A stretch of DNA of 64,000 bases, from the NCBI GenBank assembly GCA_963757815.1, contig CAVWSN010000016.1:15694-79693 (forward strand), given 5' to 3'. Both the position numbers and the translations under genes were made by a program. The notes under the pieces were generated by a model, which worked only from the letters and a program-made list of their open reading frames with translations, had not been told where the DNA came from and ran no database searches. Of the stretch, positions 7,581-16,303 are shown in pieces. The stretch's first letter is position 1; every line of letters begins with the position of its first letter. Source of the stretch: JACVRW01 sp963757815 (lineage in GTDB: Bacteria; Actinomycetota; Thermoleophilia; Solirubrobacterales; Thermoleophilaceae).

Positions 7581-8702
7581 CTAAAGGCCGATCAGCTTCC
7601 CGAGGATCTCCTTCATCACCTCGTCGCTGCCGCCCCCGATCGGGCCCAGGCGGGTGTCGCGGAGCGCGCGGCCGATCTCGAGGTCGCCGTCCGTGATCCG
7701 GAAGGCGGTCTCGGCAACCTCGACGGCCGACCGCTGCGAGAGCAGCTTGGCCTCGGTCACCTCCCTGATCGCGTCGTGCCCGTCCGCGAACAGATAGAGG
7801 GCATGGTTCGTCAACGAGCGTGACACCTCGAGCTTGACGGCCAGCTCCGCGACCACGTGCCGGAGCCCGGCGCGCCCCGCCGCGGCCTCGACAACCCGCC
7901 CCAGCACGACCTCCATCGAGCCGACGGCCCCCAGCGCCATCGCGAGCCGCTCCCACTGGAAGTTGGCCATGATCAGGTAGAAGCCGCGGTTCTCCTCGCC
8001 GAGCAGGTTCTCCTCGGGCACGAACACGTCCTCGAAGGCGAGCTCCGCGGTATCGGACGCGTGCCAGCCGAGCTTCTCGAGCTTCCGCGAGACCGAGAAG
8101 CCGTCCATGCCCTTCTCGATCACGAGGAAGGAGATGCCGTGGTGACCGCCCTCCTCGGTGGTCCGGACGGCCGTGACCACGAAGTGCGCGCGTACGCCGT
8201 TGGTGATGAACGTCTTCGACCCGTTGACGACATAGCCGCCGTCGACCCTGCGCGCGAAGGTCCTGATGCCTGCCACGTCCGAGCCGGCGCCCGGCTCGCT
8301 GATCCCGAGCGCGCCGATCCGCTCGCCGCGGATGGCCGGTGCCAGGAAGCGCTGCTTCTGGTCATCGGTCCCGAACTTCCAGACCGGCGGGGTCGCGATG
8401 CTCACGTGCGCGCCGATGCCGGCGGCGAGCCCGCCCGACCCGCAGCGGGAGAGCTCCTGGGCGAGGATCGCGTCCTCGACGTAGCCGAGGCCGCGGCCGC
8501 CGTACTCGACCGGGTACTTGATGCCGAGCAGCCCGCGCTCGGCCATAAGGGTGAAGACCTCGTCGGGAAACCAGCGCGCCCGCTCCCACTCGGCCGCATG
8601 CGGACGGAGCTCCTCGGCGACGAAGTGCCGGATCTCGTCGCGCAGCTCGTCGTGCTCCGCCGTGAAGGGAGGCGCGGGCCGTGGCGGGGCCGCCTCCCTC
8701 AC
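7581..8702 (-). CDS. Acyl-CoA dehydrogenase family protein, missing a conserved FAD-contact segment
   Basis: 373 residues from GTG 8702, which overlaps the upstream stop as GTGA and is in frame. The acyl-CoA dehydrogenase fold is clear: FTAEHDELRDEIRHFVAEEL, YGGRGLGYVEDAILAQELSR, the FAD loop ALGISEPGAGSDVAGI and GWHASDTAELAFEDVFVPEE. As in isovaleryl-CoA dehydrogenase, the catalytic Glu is probably the one in FQWERLAMALG, because the late site reads GPIGGGSDEV without Glu. The segment normally reading Y..ER.AFG.PI..FQ is missing: VVEAAAGRAGLRHVVAEL looks like an in-frame loss of about ten residues. Activity is therefore uncertain. Confidence 0.85.
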   Translation of the reverse strand: MREAAPPRPAPPFTAEHDELRDEIRHFVAEELRPHAAEWERARWFPDEVFTLMAERGLLGIKYPVEYGGRGLGYVEDAILAQELSRCGSGGLAAGIGAHVSIATPPVWKFGTDDQKQRFLAPAIRGERIGALGISEPGAGSDVAGIRTFARRVDGGYVVNGSKTFITNGVRAHFVVTAVRTTEEGGHHGISFLVIEKGMDGFSVSRKLEKLGWHASDTAELAFEDVFVPEENLLGEENRGFYLIMANFQWERLAMALGAVGSMEVVLGRVVEAAAGRAGLRHVVAELAVKLEVSRSLTNHALYLFADGHDAIREVTEAKLLSQRSAVEVAETAFRITDGDLEIGRALRDTRLGPIGGGSDEVMKEILGKLIGL

Positions 8703-10237
8703 AGGCTCTTGCGAAGCATGCCGAACACGCCGCGCATCACCTTCTTCTGCAGCGCCTTGCCCTCGCGCGAGGTGAGGAAGTCGCCGAGCACGTCGACACC
8801 GCCGGTCGTTGCCGTGGCTGCGTCGGGCTCGTCCTTGCGCCGCCGCGGCGCCTTCGCGGGCTCCGGCACGTCGGAGGCCGGCTCGGGGACCGTGGCCTCC
8901 TCCATGCGCGCGGCGAGCTTCTCGCGCGCGCTCTCCGCTTCGGCACGCGTGCCGTACTTGGCGAAGAGGGGGGATGCCTTGGCCGCGCCCTCTACGTCGT
9001 CTGCCGGCCCCATGCGCGAGGCGGGCGCGCGCAGCCGGGTGTGGACGACCGGCGTGGGCACCCCGTCCTCGGAGAGGATCGTCACGGCCGCCTCGCCGAT
9101 TCCCATCTGCGTCAGCAGCTCCTCGACGTCGTAGAAGTCCGAGGTCGGGTAGGTCGAGGCGGCCGCCTTGAGCGCCTTGGCGTCGTCGGGCGTGAAGGCG
9201 CGCAGGGCGTGCTGCACGCGGTTGCCGAGCTGGCCCAGCACCTCGCCGGGCACGTCGTCCGGCACCTGGGTCACGAAGAAGACGCCCACGCCCTTGGAGC
9301 GGATCAGGCGGACCGTCTGGGTGACCGACTCGAGGAAGGCCTTGGTGGCGCCGTTGAAGAGCAGGTGCGCCTCGTCGAAGAAGAAGACGAGCTTCGGCTT
9401 GTCGAGGTCGCCGGCCTCGGGCAGCTGCTCGAACAGCTCGGCCACCATCCACATGAGCGCGGTCGAGAAGAGCCGCGGCTTGTCCTGGACGGCCGGCAGC
9501 TCGAGGCAGGAGATGACGCCGCGCCCGTCCGCAGCGGTCCTGATCAGATCGGCGATGTCGAGCTGCGGCTCCCCGAAGAACTCGCTGCCGCCCCCCGTCT
9601 CGAGCCCGACCAGGCTGCGAAGCAGAACGCCGACGGTCGAGGAGGCGAGCCCGCCGATCCCCTCGAGCTCGCTCTTCCCGGCATCCGACTCGAGGAAGGT
9701 GAGCAGCGCCCGCAGGTCGGACAGGTCGAGCAGCGGCAGGCCCTTCTGGTCCGCGTAGTGGAAGACGAGCGCGAGGCTCTGCTCCTGCGTCTCGTTCGCC
9801 TCGAGGATCTTGGCGAGCAGCTGCGGGCCGAAGTCGGAGACGGTCGCACGCACCGGCACACCGGGACCGATCCCGCCCAGCGAGAGGTACTCGACCGGGA
9901 ACCCGCGCGGCTCGAATGGGAGGCCGAGCTCGCCCATGCGCTTCTCGGCGGGGCCGCCGGGCTCGGCCGCGGCGGCGAGCCCGGAGACGTCGCCCTTGAC
10001 GTCGGCCGCGAACACCGCCACGCCCGCGTCGGAGAGCTGCTCCGCGATCGTCTGCAGGGTGATGGTCTTGCCGGTCCCGGTCGCGCCCGCGATCAGGCCG
10101 TGGCGGTTCATCATCCGCAGCGGCACCTTGACCACGGCCTCGGTTGCGAGCGAACCGTCGTGCACCCCGCGGCCGAGATCGATCGCCGCTCCCTCGGTCG
10201 CGTAGGCCTCGCTGATCGTGGCCGCGAAGTCGCTCAT
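8699..10237 (-). CDS. HerA/DUF853-type P-loop ATPase
   Basis: 512-residue ATPase of the DUF853 branch of HerA/FtsK-like helicases. Walker A is IAGATGTGKTITLQTIAEQL, Walker B is LVFFFDEAHLLF, and a sensor segment reads GVGVFFVTQVPDDVPGEVLG. The C-terminal 90 residues are charged and low-complexity, then end GVDVLGDFLTSREGKALQKK. DUF853 proteins are widespread and their cellular role is poorly defined; DNA translocation is inferred from the fold. The ATG at 10237 overlaps the formamidase stop (ATGA), and its own stop overlaps the acyl-CoA dehydrogenase start. A much longer open frame upstream is a shadow of the formamidase gene. Confidence 0.88.
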   Translation of the reverse strand: MSDFAATISEAYATEGAAIDLGRGVHDGSLATEAVVKVPLRMMNRHGLIAGATGTGKTITLQTIAEQLSDAGVAVFAADVKGDVSGLAAAAEPGGPAEKRMGELGLPFEPRGFPVEYLSLGGIGPGVPVRATVSDFGPQLLAKILEANETQEQSLALVFHYADQKGLPLLDLSDLRALLTFLESDAGKSELEGIGGLASSTVGVLLRSLVGLETGGGSEFFGEPQLDIADLIRTAADGRGVISCLELPAVQDKPRLFSTALMWMVAELFEQLPEAGDLDKPKLVFFFDEAHLLFNGATKAFLESVTQTVRLIRSKGVGVFFVTQVPDDVPGEVLGQLGNRVQHALRAFTPDDAKALKAAASTYPTSDFYDVEELLTQMGIGEAAVTILSEDGVPTPVVHTRLRAPASRMGPADDVEGAAKASPLFAKYGTRAEAESAREKLAARMEEATVPEPASDVPEPAKAPRRRKDEPDAATATTGGVDVLGDFLTSREGKALQKKVMRGVFGMLRKSL

Positions 10238-11340
10238 CGGCGGCGCCATCGTAGCGTCGGGCTCAGTGCCTCGAACACGTCGAGCGGAAGCGCCGCGGAG
10301 ACGAGCGCATTCGGCGCGTCGACGAGCTCCGAGACCCGCACCTCCGCCGCCACGCTCATCAGCACATAGGCCGCCTCGCGTCCGAGACCGCGCGTGGCGG
10401 TGAGCCAGCCGAGCAGCTCCACCAGCGCGCGCCGCGTGGCGAGATTGAGATCCAGATCGCCCTGGTCGCCGGCGTCGTCGAGCGGGATGCCGGTGGTCGC
10501 GAACATCGGCCGTGCGGGCCGCGGCGGCGCCTCGTAGGCGGGGAACTCGGGGCGCCAGTCGCCGGGGCTCCCGATGCCCACCCGGAAGCTCGCCGCGCCG
10601 CCGGTCTCGATCGCCGAGATGCACACCTCGCCGTCGCCCTGCGCGAAGTGCAGGTCGCCCACCGACAGCAGCCCACCCTCGACCTGGACCGGCAGCCACA
10701 GGCGCGCGCCCGGACCGAGGTCGCGGATGTCGATGTTGCCGCCGTTCTCGCGCGGCGGGTAGGTGCGCAGCCCGTCGGCCGCCTCCGGCGGCCAGGCATG
10801 CTCCCGGTCGGGGGGATGCACGCGCCCGCCCCGGTCCGCCAGCGCGCGCTCGCGGGCGAGCGCGCGCTCGAACAGCTCGCGCGAGGGCGCCACGCCGATC
10901 ACTCCGGCATGCGTGCAGGCCGGCACCGCAACCCCCGGCACCTGCTGCGAGCGGGCCACCCCGTCCTCGATCTCCCACTTGGCGAGGAAGGGCTCCCGGA
11001 ACAGGTCGCCGAGGAACCCCGAACCGGGCCAGATCGCGGTCCAGCCGAAGTCGTCGGTCTCATAGCCGAGCACCTCGAGCTCGAGCACGTCGCCCGGCTG
11101 CGCGCCCCGGACCTCGAGCGGACCCGTCAGCGGGTGGGCGAGCGACGGGACGTCGAGCAGGTCCTCGTGCCCCGAGTCGCGGCTGATCGTGCGATCGCGC
11201 GAGTCGCGGATCTCGAAGGTGACCTCGTCGCCGGGGTCGCACGAGGCCACCGGCTCGAGTCCAGGCCACCAGCGGTTGTGTCCGCGCGCCGCGCCCTCGT
11301 GGAGCGGCTGGGAGCGGTCGATCTCGATCCGAATCGTCAC
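10234..11340 (-). CDS. Acetamidase/formamidase family protein
   Basis: 368-residue protein of the FmdA/AmdA family, which hydrolyses short amides such as formamide and acetamide to the acid and ammonia. Family landmarks: LHEGAARGHNRWWPGLEPVA near the N-terminus, TGPLEVRGAQPGDVLELEVL, RENGGNIDIRDLGPGARLWL and GDLHFAQGDGEVCISAIE. The length is usual for the family. It is the first gene of a coupled set with the HerA-like ATPase and an acyl-CoA dehydrogenase, 36 bp downstream of another acyl-CoA dehydrogenase. Nitrogen scavenging is the likely role; the true substrate is unknown. Confidence 0.9.
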   Translation of the reverse strand: MTIRIEIDRSQPLHEGAARGHNRWWPGLEPVASCDPGDEVTFEIRDSRDRTISRDSGHEDLLDVPSLAHPLTGPLEVRGAQPGDVLELEVLGYETDDFGWTAIWPGSGFLGDLFREPFLAKWEIEDGVARSQQVPGVAVPACTHAGVIGVAPSRELFERALARERALADRGGRVHPPDREHAWPPEAADGLRTYPPRENGGNIDIRDLGPGARLWLPVQVEGGLLSVGDLHFAQGDGEVCISAIETGGAASFRVGIGSPGDWRPEFPAYEAPPRPARPMFATTGIPLDDAGDQGDLDLNLATRRALVELLGWLTATRGLGREAAYVLMSVAAEVRVSELVDAPNALVSAALPLDVFEALSPTLRWRRR

Positions 11341-11376
11341 TCTCTTGTCACGCAGCGCGGAGCTGGCGCGGGTGGC

Positions 11377-12564
11377 TCAGAGCCCGTACGACCGCCCGAT
11401 CACGTCGAGCATCACCTCGTCCGTGCCGGCGCCGATGCGGTTGAGGCGCATGTCGCGCCAGGCGCGCTCGATGCCGTATTCCTTCATGTAGCCCGCGCCG
11501 CCGTGGATCTGGAGGCACTCGTCGACCACCTCGCAGGCCATGCGCGCGGTGTACAGCTTGGCCATCGAGATCTCGCGGACGGGGTACTCGCCGTTCGCGA
11601 AGCGCCACGCCGTCGTGTAGGTCATCGCGCGACCGGCCTCGATCTTCGTGGCCATGTCGGCGAACTTGTGGCGAATCGCCTGGAACTTCCCGATCGGGCG
11701 CCCGAAGGCAGAGCGCTCGCCTGCGTACTTCAGGGTGCGGTCGAAGCAGCGCTGCGCGCCCGCCACGCAGCCGGCGGCGCCGATCAGGCGCTCGCCCTGG
11801 AGCTCCCACATGATGTGGTAGAAGCCCTTGCCCTCCTGTCCGAGCAGCGCGTCGGCCGGCACGCGCACGTCCTGGAAGGCGAGCTGCGCCGTGTCGCTCG
11901 CGTGCATCCCGAGCTTCTCGAGCTTCTTCTCGCGGACGACGCCGGGGCTGTCCATCGGAACGAGGAAGAGCGAAAAGCCGTCGTAGCCGGCGTCGGGGTC
12001 GGTCTTGGTGACCAGCACGATGAAGTCGGCGCGATGACCGTTCGTGATGTACGTCTTCGTGCCGTTGATGACCCACTCGTCGCCCTCGCGCACCGCTCGC
12101 GTCTTGATCCCTGACACGTCGCTGCCGGCGTCGGGCTCGCTGATCCCGAGGCAAGAGATCTTCTCGCCGCGAATCGCCGGCACGAGCCACTCCTGCTTCT
12201 GCTCCTCGGTGCCGAAGAGGAAGACCGGCGGCGTCGCCATATCGGTGTGGACGGCCACGCCCATCGCCAGCCCGCCCGAGCCGCTGTAGGACATCTCCTC
12301 CGCCAGCACGAGGTTGCAGAAGTAGTCGCCGCCCTGGCCGCCGTACTCCTCCGGATAGGAGAGACCGAGGAAGCCGAGCTCGCCCATGCGGCGGAAGACG
12401 GAGTCGGGGAAGGTGGTCTCCTCCCACTCGGCCGCGTGCGGAGCGAGCTCCTTGAGAACGAATGAGCGGATCGACTCGCGGAGCTGATCGTGCTCCTCGG
12501 TGAAGATGAAGTGCTTGCGGCTGGCGCCGTGGTCGGGCTTGAGAAGCGTGTCTGCCGTGGCCAT
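11377..12564 (-). CDS. Acyl-CoA dehydrogenase (isovaleryl/long-chain-type active site)
   Basis: 395-residue FAD flavoenzyme that introduces a 2,3-double bond into an acyl-CoA and passes electrons to ETF. Landmarks: FTEEHDQLRESIRSFVLKEL, SCLGISEPDAGSDVSG (FAD loop), LGMHASDTAQLAFQDVRVP, RSAFGRPIGKFQAIRHKFAD and QIHGGAGYMKEYGIERAWRD. The late site reads RIGAGTDEVM, with Ala where medium-chain enzymes have Glu. The base is then expected to be the Glu in LQGERLIGAAG, as in isovaleryl- and long-chain-type enzymes. A strong palindromic operator lies 28-54 bp upstream of the start and is shared with the carboxyltransferase gene near 22.5 kb. Branched-chain or long-chain substrates are both possible. 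Confidence 0.93.
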   Translation of the reverse strand: MATADTLLKPDHGASRKHFIFTEEHDQLRESIRSFVLKELAPHAAEWEETTFPDSVFRRMGELGFLGLSYPEEYGGQGGDYFCNLVLAEEMSYSGSGGLAMGVAVHTDMATPPVFLFGTEEQKQEWLVPAIRGEKISCLGISEPDAGSDVSGIKTRAVREGDEWVINGTKTYITNGHRADFIVLVTKTDPDAGYDGFSLFLVPMDSPGVVREKKLEKLGMHASDTAQLAFQDVRVPADALLGQEGKGFYHIMWELQGERLIGAAGCVAGAQRCFDRTLKYAGERSAFGRPIGKFQAIRHKFADMATKIEAGRAMTYTTAWRFANGEYPVREISMAKLYTARMACEVVDECLQIHGGAGYMKEYGIERAWRDMRLNRIGAGTDEVMLDVIGRSYGL

Positions 12565-12591
12565 GCTGGCAAGCTAACGCGGCTGCCCGAA

Positions 12592-12618
12592 AAAGTAAAC
12601 AGTGGCACTTCCTACTTT
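12592..12618. promoter_or_regulatory. Palindromic operator upstream of acyl-CoA dehydrogenase
   Basis: AAAGTAAACAGT, then GGC, then ACTTCCTACTTT. The two 12-bp arms match at 9 of 12 positions as an inverted repeat. The same right arm, with the same 3-bp spacing, occurs at 22482-22507 before an acyl-CoA carboxyltransferase gene. It lies between this acyl-CoA dehydrogenase and the divergent flavoenzyme gene and could serve either. It has the size of a TetR-family acyl-CoA-responsive operator. Confidence 0.6.
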
Positions 12619-12671
12619 CCGCTGATCGGGCTCGGGTGTAACGGATCGCCCGCGGGAGATACCTTGCCGCC

Positions 12672-14078
12672 ATGAGCGAGCGCGAATTCGACGTGATCGT
12701 CCTCGGCGCGGGGCCGGCCGGTGAGGTGGCCGCCGGCAGGCTGGCTGAGGGGGAGCTCGAGGTGGCGATCGTCGAGCCACACCTGATCGGGGGCGAGTGC
12801 TCCTTCTACGCCTGCATGCCCTCGAAGGCCCTGCTGCGCCCCGGGGAGCTGCTGGCCGAGGTGCGCCGCATCCCCGGCGTGCACGAGGCGGTGACCGGCG
12901 CGCTCGACGTGCAGGCGGTGCTCGACCGCCGCGACGAGATCATCCACGGCCTCGACGACTCGCACATGGAACCCTGGCTCACCGACCGTGGCGTGGCGAT
13001 CTTCCGTGGGGCCGGCCGCCTCGACGGCGAGCGCCGCGTGCGTGTGGGCGACGACACGCTCACGGCGAGGCGCGCGGTGGTCGTGGCCACGGGCTCGAGC
13101 CCGCTCATCCCGCCCATTCCGGGACTGCGGGAGGCGCCGCACTGGACGAACCGCGACTCCACCACCGCGAAGGAGATCCCCGAGAGCCTGGTGATCCTCG
13201 GCGGCGGGGTCGTCGGCGTCGAGATGGCGCAGGCCTACCGCTCGTTCGGCGCGCAGGTGAGCCTCGTGGAGGGCTCCGATCGGCTGATCGGGCGCGAGGA
13301 GCCGTTCGCGAGCGACGACGTGCGGGACGCCCTGGAGGAGGCCGGAGTCGACGTGCACCTGGGCGTCAGGGCCTCGGCGGTGCGCGCCCAGGACGGCCAG
13401 GTGGAGGTCGAGCTCGAGAGCGGCGGGCCGCTGCGGGGAGAGCAGCTCCTCGTCGCCACCGGGCGGCACCTGAACACGGACGACATCGGGCTCGAGAGCA
13501 TCGGCCTCGAGCCGGGCGGCCCGATCGAGGTCGACGACAAGATGCGCGCCAACGAGTGGCTCTACGCGATCGGCGACGTCAACGGCCGCGCCCTCCTGAC
13601 CCACATGGGCAAGTACCAGGCGCGCGTGGCTGCCGATGTGATCCTCGGCATGGAGAACACCTGCCTGGTCTCGGACGGGGAGCATGCGCCGCGCGTGATC
13701 TTCACCGATCCGCAGGTGGCGGCCGTCGGCTACACCGCGGCCGCCGCCCGGGAAGCCGGCCTCAACACCCGCGTCGTCGACATCCCGACCCAGAGCGCCG
13801 CGGGTGCCTCCTTCTACGGGCGCGACTACACCCCGGGCACGACCCGCATGGTGGTCGACGAGGACCGGAGCGTGATCGTCGGCGCCACCTTCACCGGCCC
13901 CGAGGTGGCGGAGTTCCTGCAGGCGGCCACGATCGCCGTGATCGGCGAGGTGCCGCTCGAGCGGCTGTTCCACGCGATCCCCGCGTTCCCCACGCGCAGC
14001 GAGCTCTGGCTGTACCTGCTGGAGGAGCTAGGCGTGGCGGGACCCTGTTACCCGATGCTGGCTCAGCAGCCGGCGTAG
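12672..14078 (+). CDS. Dihydrolipoamide dehydrogenase-like pyridine nucleotide-disulfide oxidoreductase
   Basis: 468-residue class I flavoprotein disulfide reductase. The FAD motif DVIVLGAGPAGEVAA, the redox pair Cys43-x4-Cys48 in GGECSFYACMPSKALLRP and the NAD(P) motif VILGGGVVGVEMAQAY are present, plus the second FAD motif LYAIGDVNGRALLTHMGKYQ. The C-terminal active site, normally HxHPTxxE, reads HAIPAFPTRSELW, so the usual His-Glu dyad is altered. This may mean a substrate other than lipoamide. No lipoyl-complex gene is nearby. A TACCTT box 8-13 bp before the start suggests a very short leader. The last 16 bp overlap the convergent GH15 gene. Confidence 0.85.
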   Translation: MSEREFDVIVLGAGPAGEVAAGRLAEGELEVAIVEPHLIGGECSFYACMPSKALLRPGELLAEVRRIPGVHEAVTGALDVQAVLDRRDEIIHGLDDSHMEPWLTDRGVAIFRGAGRLDGERRVRVGDDTLTARRAVVVATGSSPLIPPIPGLREAPHWTNRDSTTAKEIPESLVILGGGVVGVEMAQAYRSFGAQVSLVEGSDRLIGREEPFASDDVRDALEEAGVDVHLGVRASAVRAQDGQVEVELESGGPLRGEQLLVATGRHLNTDDIGLESIGLEPGGPIEVDDKMRANEWLYAIGDVNGRALLTHMGKYQARVAADVILGMENTCLVSDGEHAPRVIFTDPQVAAVGYTAAAAREAGLNTRVVDIPTQSAAGASFYGRDYTPGTTRMVVDEDRSVIVGATFTGPEVAEFLQAATIAVIGEVPLERLFHAIPAFPTRSELWLYLLEELGVAGPCYPMLAQQPA

Positions 14079-16228
14079 CGACAGGCCACCACGCGCGGCT
14101 GCTCGACCGGCCTGCCGGCGTCGATCGACCATGCCAGGCGGACGAACTGCGCGTGCGACCAGGCCAGAGGCGTGGCGGACAGCGTGCCCTCGCCGCGCGG
14201 GAAGCCCGGCTGCCCGGACGGCGGGTTCTCGTCCCAGACCTGTTCGGGGATCATCCAGCCCTCGTTGGCCGCGCCGGCCATAGACGCGAGCCGCCCGGCG
14301 GCGGCGCCGGCATCTCCGGCCAGCAGCTCGTACTCGCCGCGCTCGCCGGCGAAGATCGGCCAGATGCGCCCGATCGTGCGGAAGCTGTTTGGCGGCGACA
14401 GGTCCCAGGGCCCGCCCGTGCGTGTCTCGCCGTAGCCGTCGAAGTTGAAGCGGTGCCAGAAGCGCCCGTTCGGGGTGTCCACCCCGAGCTGGCGGTCGAC
14501 CACCTGGAGGGTGTTGCGGACCGTCGGGTGGTTGTAGCGCTTGATGCCGAGCCGCACCAGCTCGAGGAAGCTCGGGTCGACGACCGCGCGCTGGTCTGCG
14601 GCGGAGGGGCCGCCGTCGCCGATCGAGTAGGTCGTGCCGACATTCGGATCGGGGTTGGCCGGCGGGTCGGGTTGCTGGGGCTTCGTCAGCCGCAGGTAGT
14701 AGGGCTTCGGGTCGTAGGGCCCGTTGGTCGTGGCGGTCCAGCCGTCGACGCGCGACGCCCAGTCATCCGCCACCGCCTCCCAGCGCTGCGCCGCCTCGGT
14801 GTCGCCGTTGCGCCGCGCGATGTCCGCTGCGCAGACGAGGCCGGCGATCTCCGCGGCGATCGTGCCGGGTGACCAGCCGCTCTGGTTCTCCCAGCGCTCC
14901 TGCGGGCTGAACGGCCCGCGAGCCGCGATGAAGTCCGCCGCCCGGCTCACGTGCTCGCGGTAGGTCGAGGCGTCGAAGCGGCCCAGCTGCCAGGCGAGCA
15001 CGATCGGCAGCGCCACCTCGTCCATCTGCAGATTGGTCCAGTTCTCTGCGCCGTCGACGCGCGTGTTCTGCGGGAACGACCCGTCCGGCTTCTGCATGCG
15101 CTCGAAGGCGAAGTCGAGCGAGCGCTCGGCCGCCTCGCGGTCGCCGAGCGCGATCTGCGCGCTCGCCACCTGGTAGAGGTCGCGCGGCCATACGAGGTGG
15201 TAGGCGGCGGACGGCCTCTCGATCGTGAGGAGGCCCCACGCCCAGGGCATGCTCGGCGACGCGATCGAGGCGCCCCGGTGTGTCTTGTCCTCGCTGGCGG
15301 CGAGCACCATCGCCGACACCCAGTACGCCGGGCCGTAGGCGCGCGCGCTCGCCGGGCGCGGCTTCAGTGAGCCGATGTACTCGTGCCAGCCGCGGTCGTA
15401 GGCGCGCGAGGCGCCGTCGAAGCCGCGCTCGAGCGACGCGCGGGCGCTGTCGATCGCGCTGCGCGTATCGGCGCCGAAGCCGAGCGCCAGCGTCATCTCC
15501 TGGCGGCGGGTCCCGTTCAGGTTGGTGCGTGCGGTCTGGACGACGTTGCCGCCGGTTGCCGATTCGTGGCGACGGTTCATGCGGTGGTCGGCCGCGAGGT
15601 CGGTCCAGCCGTCGCTCGTGCCGAGGAAGCCGCTCGAGGTGCGCCTGAAGCGCGCGTCGGTCAGGAGCGCGCCGGCGGCCGACGCGTCCCAGGCCACGAG
15701 CCCGCCGGCGCGCGATGCGCCCGAGTCGTCGTTGCCGTTGTTCGACAGCGCGGGGTCGTGGAGCACGTACAGGCGCAGCGGCCGGCGCGACAGTGAGCGG
15801 AAGCTCACATGGACGAGCACGCTGCTGCGCGCCGGGTCGGTCGTGTAGGTCTTGACGATCCGGTATTGGCCATCGCGGTCCGTGTTCACCTGCCGGTAGG
15901 AGAGGCTGCGGGAGTCGAGCAGGCGAATCTGCTGACGCGTCGAGTCCTGCTCGCGCTCGGTGAAGGTCCTCCCGTCGGACACCACGAGCTGGAGGTCGCG
16001 GACCGCGGGCGTGCCGAGATCCGGGTAGTAGACCTCGGTCAGGCGGCCGTCGTCGAGCGTCAGCCACGTCTTGCTCCGCAGGCTGGTTGAGGTGCCGAAC
16101 CCGTCCTTGTCGGCCTCCGTCCACACCGCCGGCTGACCGGGCGCTCCCGGCGCCGGGCCCTCGGCCGCCGCCGCGGCTGCGGCGAGGGCGAGCGTGAGCA
16201 GGACGCAGAGTGTGGCGGCGCGCAACAT
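14063..16228 (-). CDS. Secreted glycoside hydrolase family 15 (glucoamylase-like) protein
   Basis: 721 residues with a clear signal peptide (MLRAATLCVLLTLALAAAAA). The N-terminal beta-sandwich (WLTLDDGRLTEVYYPDLGTP) and the (alpha/alpha)6 barrel of GH15 follow. Barrel landmarks are YHLVWPRDLYQVASAQIALG, PQNTRVDGAENWTNLQMDEV (first catalytic acid region) and LSATPLAWSHAQFVRLAWSI (second). GH15 enzymes release glucose or dextrins from alpha-glucans. It probably acts outside the cell on starch, glycogen or related oligosaccharides. The open frame continues far upstream (to 17773) antisense to the regulator genes; the signal peptide fixes the real start at ATG 16228. Confidence 0.9.
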   Translation of the reverse strand: MLRAATLCVLLTLALAAAAAAAEGPAPGAPGQPAVWTEADKDGFGTSTSLRSKTWLTLDDGRLTEVYYPDLGTPAVRDLQLVVSDGRTFTEREQDSTRQQIRLLDSRSLSYRQVNTDRDGQYRIVKTYTTDPARSSVLVHVSFRSLSRRPLRLYVLHDPALSNNGNDDSGASRAGGLVAWDASAAGALLTDARFRRTSSGFLGTSDGWTDLAADHRMNRRHESATGGNVVQTARTNLNGTRRQEMTLALGFGADTRSAIDSARASLERGFDGASRAYDRGWHEYIGSLKPRPASARAYGPAYWVSAMVLAASEDKTHRGASIASPSMPWAWGLLTIERPSAAYHLVWPRDLYQVASAQIALGDREAAERSLDFAFERMQKPDGSFPQNTRVDGAENWTNLQMDEVALPIVLAWQLGRFDASTYREHVSRAADFIAARGPFSPQERWENQSGWSPGTIAAEIAGLVCAADIARRNGDTEAAQRWEAVADDWASRVDGWTATTNGPYDPKPYYLRLTKPQQPDPPANPDPNVGTTYSIGDGGPSAADQRAVVDPSFLELVRLGIKRYNHPTVRNTLQVVDRQLGVDTPNGRFWHRFNFDGYGETRTGGPWDLSPPNSFRTIGRIWPIFAGERGEYELLAGDAGAAAGRLASMAGAANEGWMIPEQVWDENPPSGQPGFPRGEGTLSATPLAWSHAQFVRLAWSIDAGRPVEQPRVVACRYAGC

Positions 16229-16303
16229 GGTCTTCGAGCGGTACCCGGTTACAGGCTCCTTACGCGCCGCCCGAACGCCCCAGGGCGCTGCCACAATCGG
16301 CTG

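Noticed and set aside
10238..10978. N-terminal extension of the HerA-like ATPase
   Set aside because: It is antisense-frame shadow of the formamidase gene on the same strand; the ATGA overlap at 10234-10237 gives the natural start.
16249..16263. Direct repeat TTAC at 11-bp spacing before the response-regulator gene as a PhoB/OmpR-type site
   Set aside because: Only four bases repeat. The spacing is suggestive but the match is too short to list as a feature.
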